Part shown: in pieces, positions 31,968-39,651 of the stretch
Layout of the letters: every line of letters begins with the position of its first letter
Position numbering within the stretch: the stretch's first letter is position 1
Source of the DNA: JBEIQE01 sp040376705
GTDB taxonomy: Bacteria; Pseudomonadota; Alphaproteobacteria; UBA2400
Length of the DNA stretch: 42,487 nucleotides
Direction: 5' to 3'
Assembly: GCA_040376705.1 (NCBI GenBank)
Contig: JBEIQE010000016.1
Span: forward strand, 1 to 42,487
The notes under the pieces: model-generated
Told to the model about the DNA's origin: nothing
Database searches by the model: none
Seen by the model: the letters and a program-made list of their open reading frames with translations, nothing else
Translations under genes and position numbers: made by a program

Positions 31968-32858
31968 ATGGCACATGTTGATGACGGGGCACTCTATCAG
32001 GCCAATCTGGCCTACATCCGCAACAGTATGGAGCAGCCGATGCTCAGCCGCGAGCATGAGCACGCGCTGGCAATGGCGTGGAAAGAAAAGGGCGATGAGA
32101 AAGCGCTGCACGAACTTGTGCGCGCGTACGGTCGCCTTGCTGTCTCGATGGCAGCAAAATTCCGTCACTACGGCTTGCCACTCGGCGATTTGATTCAGGA
32201 GGGCAATGTAGGCCTTATGCAGGCAGCCGCCCGCTTTGAGCCGGAGCGCGAGTTCCGTTTCTCGACCTATGCCACCTGGTGGATCAGGGCCGCGATGCAG
32301 GATTATATTTTGCGTAACTGGTCGATTGTGCGTACCGGCACCACCGCAGCACAAAAGTCGCTGTTCTTCAACCTGCGCCGCCTGCGCGCCCGCATTGCAA
32401 CGGCCACTGGCAGTACCGATCTCGATGATGCTGGCCGCCAGCAGATTGCCAAAGAGCTGGGCGTACCGATGGCTGATGTCCTGGCCATGGAACAGCGCCT
32501 TGCGGCTGGCGATCAGTCGCTCAATGCCACCATCTCGGCCGATGGCGAAGATGAATGGCAGAGCACGCTGGCCGATGACAAGCCAAACCCTGAAGAAGTG
32601 GTGATCGGCCTTAAGGACAGCGCAACGCGCACCGAGTGGCTTAATTCAGCCCTCAAGCAGCTCGACCCGCGTGAGCAGCTCATCATCCGTGAGCGCAAGC
32701 TGGGCGATGAAGGCATCACGCTTGAAGAGCTGGGCAAGGAACTGGGCGTGAGCAAAGAGCGCGTTCGCCAGCTCGAAGCCCGCGCCATGGGCAAGCTCAA
32801 GGCTGCACTGGTGAGCCTTGTTGATGACCCCGCCGAGATGATGTCTAACGCAGGCTAA
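31968..32858 (+). CDS. rpoH: RNA polymerase sigma-32 factor RpoH
   Basis: 296 residues, ATG at 31968 with AAGGAG. Region 2 (LIQEGNVGLMQAAARFEPEREFRFSTYATWWIRAAMQDYILRNWS, in outline) binds the -10, and the RpoH box QKSLFFNLRRLRA, diagnostic for sigma-32, follows it. Region 4.2 has LEELGKELGVSKERVRQLEARA as the -35-binding helix-turn-helix. It directs heat-shock transcription (chaperones such as HtpG in this window, proteases). Control is normally by DnaK/DnaJ binding and FtsH degradation, and in alphaproteobacteria at transcription. A strong terminator follows. Confidence 0.97.
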   Translation: MAHVDDGALYQANLAYIRNSMEQPMLSREHEHALAMAWKEKGDEKALHELVRAYGRLAVSMAAKFRHYGLPLGDLIQEGNVGLMQAAARFEPEREFRFSTYATWWIRAAMQDYILRNWSIVRTGTTAAQKSLFFNLRRLRARIATATGSTDLDDAGRQQIAKELGVPMADVLAMEQRLAAGDQSLNATISADGEDEWQSTLADDKPNPEEVVIGLKDSATRTEWLNSALKQLDPREQLIIRERKLGDEGITLEELGKELGVSKERVRQLEARAMGKLKAALVSLVDDPAEMMSNAG

Positions 32859-32869
32859 TCTGCGCTCAA

Positions 32870-32910
32870 TAAAAAAAGCCCCCGTCGTTATGGCGGGGGC
32901 TTTTTCTTTT
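32870..32910. terminator. Bidirectional intrinsic terminator between rpoH and lysS
   Basis: AAAAAGCCCCCG (32873-32884), 9 nt loop, CGGGGGCTTTTT (32894-32905), a perfect 12 bp stem with A-run and T-run on the two sides. It serves both convergent genes. Confidence 0.95.
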
Positions 32911-32921
32911 GGGCTAATTCC

Positions 32922-34442
32922 TCAGCGCGGCTTGAGCGTGGGGAACAGGATTACATCGCGGATGGTTTGCGTATTGGTGAGCAGCATGATCAGGCGGTCG
33001 ATACCAATACCAAGACCACCGGTGGGCGGCAGGCCATATTCAAGCGCAGTTACATAATCGCTATCAATCCGCTGGGCTTCATCATCACCTGCTTCGCGCT
33101 GGGCAAACTGGTCCTGGAAGCGCGCCATCTGGTCCTGCGGGTCTGAAAGCTCGGAGAAGGCATTGGCAATCTCGCGGCCCATGCAGAAGCTTTCAAACCG
33201 CTCGGTCAAACGCGGATCGGTCTTATGCGCTTTAGCGAAGGGTGAAATATCGCGCGGCTGGTCAATCACATGTGTGGGCTGGGTCAGTTTGGGTTCCACG
33301 CATTCGCTGAACACGCGCTCAACGCACTGGCCCCACAGCTCTTTGCCGGTAATATCCGCACCCACTTTTCTGGCGGCAGCGCGGGCTTCAGCCACATCGG
33401 TAATCGCCAAAAAGTCGATGCCTGAGTGTTCCTTCACCAGATCGCACATAGATGCACGGCGGAACGGCGGCTTGAAGCTGAGCTGTGTTTCGCCAAACTG
33501 CACCTCAGTGCTGCCATTCGCAGCCACGCAAGCAGCGCTGATCAGCGCTTCGGCCAGTTCGATCATCCCCTCAAAATCGGTATAGGCCTGATAAGCCTCG
33601 AGCATGGTGAACTCGGGGTTATGCTTGGGCGAAATACCTTCGTTGCGGAAGTTACGGCCCAACTCAAATACACGTTCACTAAGACCGCCCACGATCAGGC
33701 GCTTGAGGTACAGCTCGGGCGCAATACGCATGTAAAGATCCATATCCAGCGCATTATGGTGCGAGATGAACGGCTTGGCCGCCGCACCGCCGGGAATAAC
33801 CTGCAGGATCGGCGTTTCAACTTCCATGAAGCCGCGTGCAAACAGGGTTTCGCGAATGGCGCGCACAATATGCGAGCGCTTGCGGAAAGTCTCGCGGCTC
33901 TCATCATTCATGATCAGGTCGACATAGCGCTGGCGGTAACGCGCCTCGGTATCCGACAGGCCATGGAATTTGTCCGGCAGTGGCAGCAGGGTTTTGGAGA
34001 GAACTTCAAGCTTGTGGGCGGCAACGCTTAGCTCGCCGCGCTTGGTGCGGCGTACGATACCCTCAACACCAATGAGATCGCCAATATCAAGGCACTCGAG
34101 AATGGCGCGGCCGGCTTCATCCAGATAATCAGCATGACAGAAAATCTGTACCTTGCCGGTGGCATCATGCAAATCGATGAACATGCCTGAATTGCGCAGG
34201 GCGCGCACGCGGCCAGCCATCTTCACACTATCATTCGTGACAGTATCAGGTGCGAGGTTCTCGTACTTGGCCTGCACCTCGGCAGCGCGCTCGCCTACTT
34301 CATACTTGTAGGGGTAGGGGTTTACGCCCAGCGCTTTCAGTTTCTCGAGCTTGGCCAGACGCGCATCGCGCAGGCGGGTTTCAGCTGCGGTGGCATCGGC
34401 AGCGGACGGGGCGGGAGCAGGAGCGGGAACAGCGTTAGACAT
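32922..34442 (-). CDS. lysS: Class II lysyl-tRNA synthetase
   Basis: 506 residues. The N-terminal 20 residues are Ala/Pro-rich. The OB-fold anticodon domain is at about 70-160 (VKMAGRVRALRNSGMFIDLHD in outline). The catalytic domain carries motif 1 (GFMEVETPIL), motif 2 (FELGRNFRNEGISPKHNPEF) and motif 3 (GGLGIGIDRLIML). It charges tRNA-Lys with lysine using ATP. Many alphaproteobacteria use the unrelated class I enzyme (LysK) instead, so presence of the class II form is notable for the assigned group. Stop codon lies 12 bp from the shared terminator. Confidence 0.97.
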   Translation of the reverse strand: MSNAVPAPAPAPSAADATAAETRLRDARLAKLEKLKALGVNPYPYKYEVGERAAEVQAKYENLAPDTVTNDSVKMAGRVRALRNSGMFIDLHDATGKVQIFCHADYLDEAGRAILECLDIGDLIGVEGIVRRTKRGELSVAAHKLEVLSKTLLPLPDKFHGLSDTEARYRQRYVDLIMNDESRETFRKRSHIVRAIRETLFARGFMEVETPILQVIPGGAAAKPFISHHNALDMDLYMRIAPELYLKRLIVGGLSERVFELGRNFRNEGISPKHNPEFTMLEAYQAYTDFEGMIELAEALISAACVAANGSTEVQFGETQLSFKPPFRRASMCDLVKEHSGIDFLAITDVAEARAAARKVGADITGKELWGQCVERVFSECVEPKLTQPTHVIDQPRDISPFAKAHKTDPRLTERFESFCMGREIANAFSELSDPQDQMARFQDQFAQREAGDDEAQRIDSDYVTALEYGLPPTGGLGIGIDRLIMLLTNTQTIRDVILFPTLKPR

Positions 34443-34530
34443 AAAGACCTCGGATTAAAATGAGACCTTAAAATGCCGAAAAAGCCTGTTAATATCAAGT
34501 GTATTCGATTGCTCTGGTGGGTCTGTCTTG

Positions 34531-35679
34531 ATGAATATTCCTCCGAATTCGAGCCGAGATAACGTCAATCTTCCTTATTGGCATCGTGGAACTTGTTCCT
34601 ATTTTATCTGGGAAATTTACAACAAGCTGCGGCACCCAGCCGATATTTCTGCTGCAGAATGCAGGCGCTTGGCCCTTAACTTGGTTGAAGAGGGCGAGCA
34701 TTGTTTGCGCAGTGAGCAATATGCAGATGCACGCCGCGCCTTTTATGCAGTGCTCGCCTATGCGCATGGTCAGCAGGATTTGCATGAAAAGGTTTTTAAT
34801 CTGCTGTTGGATGTGGCCCATCAGGCGCTTGCAGCTGGTGCCTACAAAGTTACCTATCAATGCCTGAGTGACGTGCTTAAATATGCGCCAGACATAGAAC
34901 GGCGCAAGACTGCACAAAACCAGCTTATGGATTTGCTACAGCCTGTGGTTAATGAGAAGTCGTCTGACCCTGATATACGGGCTAACCTGCACTGGCTTGA
35001 AACACGCATACTCATGCAGCTATTTACTGCCGCAGGTGTTACAAAAACTAAACGGCAGGAGCTGCTATTTACGCTGCTGAATCAGTTTGCACCCGATGTT
35101 TGGCCTGATGCCTTGATGCATACATATCTGCAATTCCTCAATCGTGAGAAGGATGAGGCATTCAGAAAAATAGCTTTGGATAGAATATGGCAGCACATTG
35201 AGGCCATGCTGGGCAATAGTAACTCCCGCTATGTTTTTGGTGCTGGCTATATGGGGTGCCGGTTATTGCGTTATTCACGGCACAATCTGCCCGAGTTACA
35301 AAGCAGGGCCAAAATAACTTTGGAGATGGCTGCGCAATTATCGGCAAGGCCAGATGATGCATACAGAGCATGCAGTCTATTGCTGTGCCTTATGCAGAAG
35401 GCTCGCACATATAAACCAGTTTATGAGGCAGCGTGCGCACAGCTACTTGCTCTTCTTCCTGAGCACGGAAGTATATTGCATGCCTATAGCCAATTACAGG
35501 TGCAAACAGTTGTTGGGCGGCGTACTCATGCTGGCGTTTTTGTTATCGATTTTCTGCTTACTGAGTTTGAGCGCAAGCTTGGCGACAGGAAGGCGCACGA
35601 GTTGCAGCACTACAGCTATGGGTTGGCGAAATTTATCAAGCCTAAGCACAAGCTATATGCGCTATGCCGCCTGTGTTGA
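34531..35679 (+). CDS. Uncharacterised helical-repeat protein
   Basis: 382 residues from the ATG at 34531 (a TTG stands one codon upstream). It is all-helical in look, with TPR-like spacing (ALNLVEEGEHCLRSEQYADARRAFYAVLAYA, in outline, and ALAAGAYKVTYQCLSDVLKYA), so probably a protein-interaction scaffold in the cytoplasm. No signal peptide, TM or catalytic motif. Codon use is richer in A/T than in neighbours (TTG, TTA, ATA, GCA frequent), which could mean later acquisition. Only a weak ribosome site. A small frame overlaps its 3' end and may be a continuation after a frameshift. Confidence 0.7.
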   Translation: MNIPPNSSRDNVNLPYWHRGTCSYFIWEIYNKLRHPADISAAECRRLALNLVEEGEHCLRSEQYADARRAFYAVLAYAHGQQDLHEKVFNLLLDVAHQALAAGAYKVTYQCLSDVLKYAPDIERRKTAQNQLMDLLQPVVNEKSSDPDIRANLHWLETRILMQLFTAAGVTKTKRQELLFTLLNQFAPDVWPDALMHTYLQFLNREKDEAFRKIALDRIWQHIEAMLGNSNSRYVFGAGYMGCRLLRYSRHNLPELQSRAKITLEMAAQLSARPDDAYRACSLLLCLMQKARTYKPVYEAACAQLLALLPEHGSILHAYSQLQVQTVVGRRTHAGVFVIDFLLTEFERKLGDRKAHELQHYSYGLAKFIKPKHKLYALCRLC

Positions 35680-35827
35680 GGCAACAGCAGAGCTGGCAAG
35701 GCTAGAAGCAGAAAAGAAGAGGCTGGAGTTTGAGGAGCGACGCGGACGTGCCGCAATGATGCTGGACCCACCAGTACCCCAGTGGCGAAAAATGCTACGC
35801 TGGCTCGGTGGTTATTATTCTAATTAG
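35657..35827 (+). CDS. Possible small protein or frameshifted tail of the preceding gene
   Basis: 56 residues from the ATG at 35657, overlapping the preceding gene by 23 bp in another frame. The sequence is a charged helix (ATAELARLEAEKKRLEFEERRGRAA) followed by PPVPQWRKMLRWLGGYYSN. No good ribosome site. The frame extends further upstream over the previous gene, but that part reads like a shadow. It is either a short coupled gene or the true C-terminus separated by one frameshift. Confidence 0.35.
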   Translation: MRYAACVEATAELARLEAEKKRLEFEERRGRAAMMLDPPVPQWRKMLRWLGGYYSN

Positions 35828-36362
35828 CCGCCGTGAGAATCTCAATCGTGGTCCGGTTGCGGCTTTCTTGCGCCCAATCGAGCGCGCTGCGGCCGGTGTA
35901 GTCGCTTAAGCCAGCTTTGGCACCAGCATCCAGCAGATGGCGCACGTTGGCGGCTTTACCGGCGCGGGCGGCAGCCATCAGCGGGGTAAGGCCCTGCTTG
36001 TTGGGAATATCGATCTTCGCACCACCGGCGATCAGCGTATCAATCAGCTCACTCTCGCCATTGCTGGCGGCATAGGTAAGCGCGGTATTGCCTAAGCGAT
36101 CCTGCGTATTGGGGTTGGCCCTGCTCTCGAGCAGCATTTTTACAATTCTGCTGTTGCCGTTATCGCTGGCTACCATCAGCAGCGTACGGCCATCGCCAAC
36201 CGTAAGGTTGGTATTGGGCTGCGCTACCAGCGCTGCGGCTACAGCGGTCGCATCATTATTTGTAACGGCAGTAATGATGGGCGGCGCGCCGAACAGGTTG
36301 ACTTCGGCAGCAGCGGGCAGGGCGAAAGTCAACATCATCAGGCTGAGAATAAACACGCGCAT
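35820..36362 (-). CDS. Exported ankyrin-repeat protein
   Basis: 180 residues with a signal peptide (MRVFILSLMMLTFALPAAA). About four ankyrin repeats follow: DGRTLLMVASDNGNSRIVKMLL, LGNTALTYAASNGESELIDTLI (outline), QGLTPLMAAARAGKAANVRHLL, and a final TGRSALDWAQ, each with the G-x-T-x-L-x-x-A-A pattern. Periplasmic ankyrin proteins are known to bind partner enzymes such as catalase in other bacteria, but no partner is visible here. The ribosome site GGGAG is within the 3' arm of a short hairpin (36369-36386). The gene follows motB on the same strand with 39 bp between them and may share its transcript. Confidence 0.88.
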   Translation of the reverse strand: MRVFILSLMMLTFALPAAAEVNLFGAPPIITAVTNNDATAVAAALVAQPNTNLTVGDGRTLLMVASDNGNSRIVKMLLESRANPNTQDRLGNTALTYAASNGESELIDTLIAGGAKIDIPNKQGLTPLMAAARAGKAANVRHLLDAGAKAGLSDYTGRSALDWAQESRNRTTIEILTAAN

Positions 36363-36368
36363 GGCTGT

Positions 36369-36386
36369 ATCTCCCTTTGAGGAGAT
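36369..36386 (-). promoter_or_regulatory. Hairpin over the ribosome site of the ankyrin gene
   Basis: Minus strand: ATCTCC, TCAAAG, GGAGAT. The 3' arm contains the Shine-Dalgarno sequence, 8-9 nt before the ATG at 36362. Only six base pairs, so it should be weak. Confidence 0.4.
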
Positions 36387-36401
36387 AAGCCTAGCACAGG
36401 A

Positions 36402-37469
36402 TTATAACGGCGGAAGCCCCGGCGCAGATGAAATCACCAGCTCAACCCGGCGGTTGCTGGCGCGGTTATCGCTGCTGGTATTAGGATTAACCGGTTTGGT
36501 ATCGGCATAAGCAATCGCCCGCAGCTTGTTGGCCGGCAACCCGAGGCTTACCAGTTGGCGCAGCACCATAGCGGCACGCGCAGCCGACAGCTCCCAGTTA
36601 GACGGGTACTGCGAGGTGCTGATGGGGATATTATCGGTATGGCCTTCAATGGAAATCATGCCGCCCGATTCAGCCAGAATGGTCGAGAGCTTCTTCACCA
36701 GATCCTGCCCTGTCACTTCAAGGTTAGCCCGGCCCGAGGCAAACAGGATCTTGTCCGAGATGCGCAGGGTTACGCTATCGCCGGCCGAGATTACCTCAAC
36801 CTGGCTGCCAAGACTATTCTGGTTCACCATGCTCTGCAGTTGCTGCGCCAACTGGGTAGACATCTGCGGTTGCGGCGGCTCGGGTATAACCGGTGGCTGC
36901 AGCTGCGGCGTGGGGGTTGATTGCATGGGCACGGGATTACCACTCAGTGTACTGCCTGAATGCGCTTCGCCACTTGGGGCGGCATCTGTGGTTGAGGGCG
37001 TTGCCACATCAGGGTCGTCATATCGCGAGGCGACAGGATCCTGATTAGCGGCTTCGCCATACTCGGCAATGGTAAAACCGCGGCCATCAAACGGCGAGGT
37101 TGGACCAGTGCCATAAATGTTTTCGCGCACGGTTGGCACAGTACCATCTACATATTGCTGCGCAGTTGCACTTTGAGATTCGCTTTTGCTGGTATTAGCC
37201 ATGGCAATAGCAGTGAGAATGACAAAAAACGCCATGAGCAGCGTGACCATATCGGTATAGGTCAGCATCCAGTCGTGTTCGCCCAGATCATCGTCATCCG
37301 GGTGCGGCGCATCGTACTTACCAGCATGCTGCTGCAGGCGTGTGCGTTGCTGTTCTATGGATTCCGGCTCATGGTTGCCGAAGCCGATAACATATCCGCT
37401 CTGTCCGTAGGCGCCCGGTGCCAGATCTCCCGGCCCGCGCATGCCTCTAGTCGACACCGCGGACTTCAT
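36402..37469 (-). CDS. motB: Flagellar motor stator protein MotB
   Basis: 355 residues. The ATG at 37469 has GGAGA at 7 nt and overlaps motA by 23 bp. After a cytoplasmic N-terminal segment of about 65 residues, longer than the usual 20-30, one TM helix with the proton-accepting Asp (WMLTYTDMVTLLMAFF) follows. A long Pro/Ser/Gln-rich periplasmic linker comes next, and then the OmpA/MotB peptidoglycan-binding domain (about 235-350) with ISIEGHTDNIPIS, SNWELSAARAAMV and NRASNRRVEL. With MotA it forms the ion channel that turns the flagellum, anchored to the wall. No other flagellar gene is nearby, a typical scattered arrangement. Confidence 0.95.
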   Translation of the reverse strand: MKSAVSTRGMRGPGDLAPGAYGQSGYVIGFGNHEPESIEQQRTRLQQHAGKYDAPHPDDDDLGEHDWMLTYTDMVTLLMAFFVILTAIAMANTSKSESQSATAQQYVDGTVPTVRENIYGTGPTSPFDGRGFTIAEYGEAANQDPVASRYDDPDVATPSTTDAAPSGEAHSGSTLSGNPVPMQSTPTPQLQPPVIPEPPQPQMSTQLAQQLQSMVNQNSLGSQVEVISAGDSVTLRISDKILFASGRANLEVTGQDLVKKLSTILAESGGMISIEGHTDNIPISTSQYPSNWELSAARAAMVLRQLVSLGLPANKLRAIAYADTKPVNPNTSSDNRASNRRVELVISSAPGLPPL

Positions 37470-38217
37470 CGCGGTTCTCCATCAAGAGGTGACGCAAATT
37501 ATCTTCAATCATTGCAGGGCCACGGCCCGCGCGTATCAGTACCAAGCCATCAAGCAGCACATTAAGCATGAATACGCGGCGGTGCGTGCGTTGCTCAAGC
37601 TTGATCGAAATGGGGCGGAACACAATATAAGCCAGCACAAGGCCATAAACTGTTGTAGTTAGCGCTAGTGCCAGATGGCCGGAAATAATGGTGATATCGG
37701 CAGCACTTAATGTGCCGAGCATGCCAATAAGGCCGGCAAGCGTACCGAGCATACCAAAGGCAGGCGAAAAACCGGCAACCGCCCTAAAGCAGCGTGAAGT
37801 CGACATTTCTGTTTCGCGCAGCTGGCGGATACGCCATTCGAGAATGCGCATCATGTCGTCCAGCGTTGTATTATCGAGCACCAGCTGGAAGCCAAGCTTG
37901 AGGAAGGGGCTAGTGGTTTGGGCAATCGTCTGCTCGGCTGTGCGCAGGTCTTTGCGCACATAGTCGCCTGCAAATTTCACCAGCTGATTGATTTCGGGTT
38001 CTATGGAAGGGTCTTCGCGGAAGATCAGCACCAGGCCCTGACGCATGGCCTTGATCTGGTTGGGGCGAAACGAGACAAGGCCGGCTGTAATAACACCGCC
38101 AAATACAATTGAAATTCCGATAGGGTCGACCAGCGCCAGCGCATTACCGCCAGCCCCCAGAACGATGAGTCCCAACAGGAAAAAACCGGCGATAACGCCA
38201 TATGCCGTACTATTCAT
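37447..38217 (-). CDS. motA: Flagellar motor stator protein MotA
   Basis: 256 residues, the short PomA-like form with four membrane helices. Helices 1-2 are in residues 5-45, a cytoplasmic loop follows with the rotor-contact charged region (RKDLRTAEQTIAQTTSPFLKLGF in outline; RILEWRIRQLRETE), and helices 3-4 are at about 148-205 with VAGFSPAFGMLGTLAGLIGML. It forms a pentamer around the MotB dimer. A CtrA-like dyad lies 37-60 bp upstream of the start codon, suggesting cell-cycle control as in other alphaproteobacteria. Confidence 0.95.
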   Translation of the reverse strand: MNSTAYGVIAGFFLLGLIVLGAGGNALALVDPIGISIVFGGVITAGLVSFRPNQIKAMRQGLVLIFREDPSIEPEINQLVKFAGDYVRKDLRTAEQTIAQTTSPFLKLGFQLVLDNTTLDDMMRILEWRIRQLRETEMSTSRCFRAVAGFSPAFGMLGTLAGLIGMLGTLSAADITIISGHLALALTTTVYGLVLAYIVFRPISIKLEQRTHRRVFMLNVLLDGLVLIRAGRGPAMIEDNLRHLLMENRDEVRGVD

Positions 38218-38253
38218 GTGTGGTCCGCCAAAAGACTGCGCAGCTGTGTTGTA

Positions 38254-38277
38254 TTAACCTTCACTTAAAAAGGTTAA
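38254..38277. promoter_or_regulatory. CtrA-like binding dyad upstream of motA
   Basis: TTAACCTT, 8 nt, AAGGTTAA: an 8 bp inverted repeat. The left part also contains TTAA-N7-TTAA (38254-38268), the exact spacing of the CtrA consensus, and both arms have the TTAACC half-site. Confidence 0.6.
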
Positions 38278-38316
38278 CACTTATTGACCAAATTGGCCGG
38301 AACGGCAGAATTATGG

Positions 38317-39225
38317 TTACATGAAGGCGCGCTGCGGTCCTGCGTCGTAAAATATTCTATATTTTTCAGTGCCTTGCTGCAGTGAATATTCCATCGCATC
38401 GGGCGAATTACTTACCAGATAATGCGCCCCGCTGCGGGTGGTCAGCTCGGTTTGCGGCAGAAAACGGCTATGACCCTGCTCGGCAAAAATCCCTTCTCCG
38501 CGCTGAGTCCTGGCGATCAGCTGGCTGAATGACAGCGCCACACTGGCTTCGCGCTGGCCGTCAATCAACTCGCGCTGGATGTAGCCGGTAATAACGCCGC
38601 CGCTGCCCAGCGCATCTTCGCGGTCAATTTTGACGCCGGGGGCATTGGGGAAGGTCAGGTCAGACCCCTTGGGCGCGTAGGCGCACAGGCCAACTTCAAT
38701 CAGGCTGCCACTGCTATAGCCAATCTGCTGCAAGATCTCGGGCACGGTGTTGCTCAGCAAATGCTGGGTACCACTGGGCATACGTACACGGGTTTTGGGG
38801 AGCGCGGCCAGTTCGCCCAGTTTTTGTGTTAGGGTTTCAAGGCGTTCAGGCGTGACCTTGCCTGCCTGCCCGTTCAGTAGCAGGGCGAGATCGCGCCGTG
38901 CTTGCTTACCCGCTGCGCCTGCCTTGACTGCAGCCAGCGCGAACAGGCTTTGTTCGGGAGTGCTGTTAAAACTCTCGATACTGCTGACGGGCAGCTTGAG
39001 GTCAACTGCCCCCTGATTGCGCAGGAAGTGGCGCAGGTTGATATGGCGAGCCAGTGCCTCATCATCGGTTTGCATGAGGCTGAGGTCGGCACAGGCAAAA
39101 CCCTTCATCTGCTTTTCAACCGATGGCTGGATGAAGTTAAGCAGGCGCAGCGCCCGCTGTGCCAGCACGTTGAAAAAGCTGGGCGGCATAACCGCCAGAT
39201 GGTGAACAGCAAGTACAGTGCCCAT
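38317..39225 (-). CDS. Uncharacterised 302-residue protein
   Basis: The ATG at 39225 has a strong AAAGGGGG site. No signal peptide or convincing TM. The N-terminal half is helical (residues 1-150); the C-terminal half has beta pattern with GSLIEVGLCAYAPKGSDL and GSGGVITGYIQREL (outline) and ends in RIFYDAGPQRAFM. No family recognised. It is separated by about 50 bp from an upstream RHH-type gene on the same strand and may be in its operon. Confidence 0.65.
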   Translation of the reverse strand: MGTVLAVHHLAVMPPSFFNVLAQRALRLLNFIQPSVEKQMKGFACADLSLMQTDDEALARHINLRHFLRNQGAVDLKLPVSSIESFNSTPEQSLFALAAVKAGAAGKQARRDLALLLNGQAGKVTPERLETLTQKLGELAALPKTRVRMPSGTQHLLSNTVPEILQQIGYSSGSLIEVGLCAYAPKGSDLTFPNAPGVKIDREDALGSGGVITGYIQRELIDGQREASVALSFSQLIARTQRGEGIFAEQGHSRFLPQTELTTRSGAHYLVSNSPDAMEYSLQQGTEKYRIFYDAGPQRAFM

Positions 39226-39277
39226 GAAAACCCCCTTTTATAATTACGGTAAGTTTCACATGCTTTGGGCGTAAGTT

Positions 39278-39562
39278 CTAGCGCTTCTTGCTGGTTTTGT
39301 GGTTGCGCAGATGGTGCAGCGCAGCTTCAAACGGGCTGGTGCTACTTTCGGCAAATCCGCTGGGCACGGTATTGCCACGATAATAATCAAGGGCATAGAG
39401 GCGGGCTTTGGCCGCCATACTGGCACCGGGCTGTTTCTTAATGTCGGCCAGAAGCTCGGCTAGGCTCCAGCGTTCAGCTTTGGCGATGGCTTCGAGCGCC
39501 TCGATGAAAGCGGGCTCAATACGTGGTAGTTTGCCTACCTTGGTATTCGTTTGTTTAGACAT
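39278..39562 (-). CDS. Ribbon-helix-helix domain protein
   Basis: 94 residues. The central part (IEPAFIEALEAIAKAERWSLAELLADIKKQ, in outline) followed by AKARLYALDYYRGN matches the RHH_4 type ribbon-helix-helix domain common in alphaproteobacteria: a beta strand with a short PRIEPAF, then two helices. Such proteins may bind DNA as dimers, and several regulate nearby genes. The C-terminus is basic (LRNHKTSKKR). The target is unknown. It is divergent from the methylmalonyl-CoA mutase gene with 89 bp between the starts, so autoregulation or control of that gene is a possibility. Confidence 0.7.
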   Translation of the reverse strand: MSKQTNTKVGKLPRIEPAFIEALEAIAKAERWSLAELLADIKKQPGASMAAKARLYALDYYRGNTVPSGFAESSTSPFEAALHHLRNHKTSKKR

Positions 39563-39651
39563 GCAACATTCCCCTTATAGCGCACTGGTAAAACTCTGGT
39601 AGGGGCTAGCTGCACGGGCCGAATAGGCCTAGAAAAGACCCGAGGCCCGAC

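Noticed and set aside
35354..35656. Upstream part of the small frame at the end of the helical-repeat gene
   Set aside because: It overlaps the longer gene fully and reads as a shadow; only the part downstream of 35657 is kept as a possible gene.
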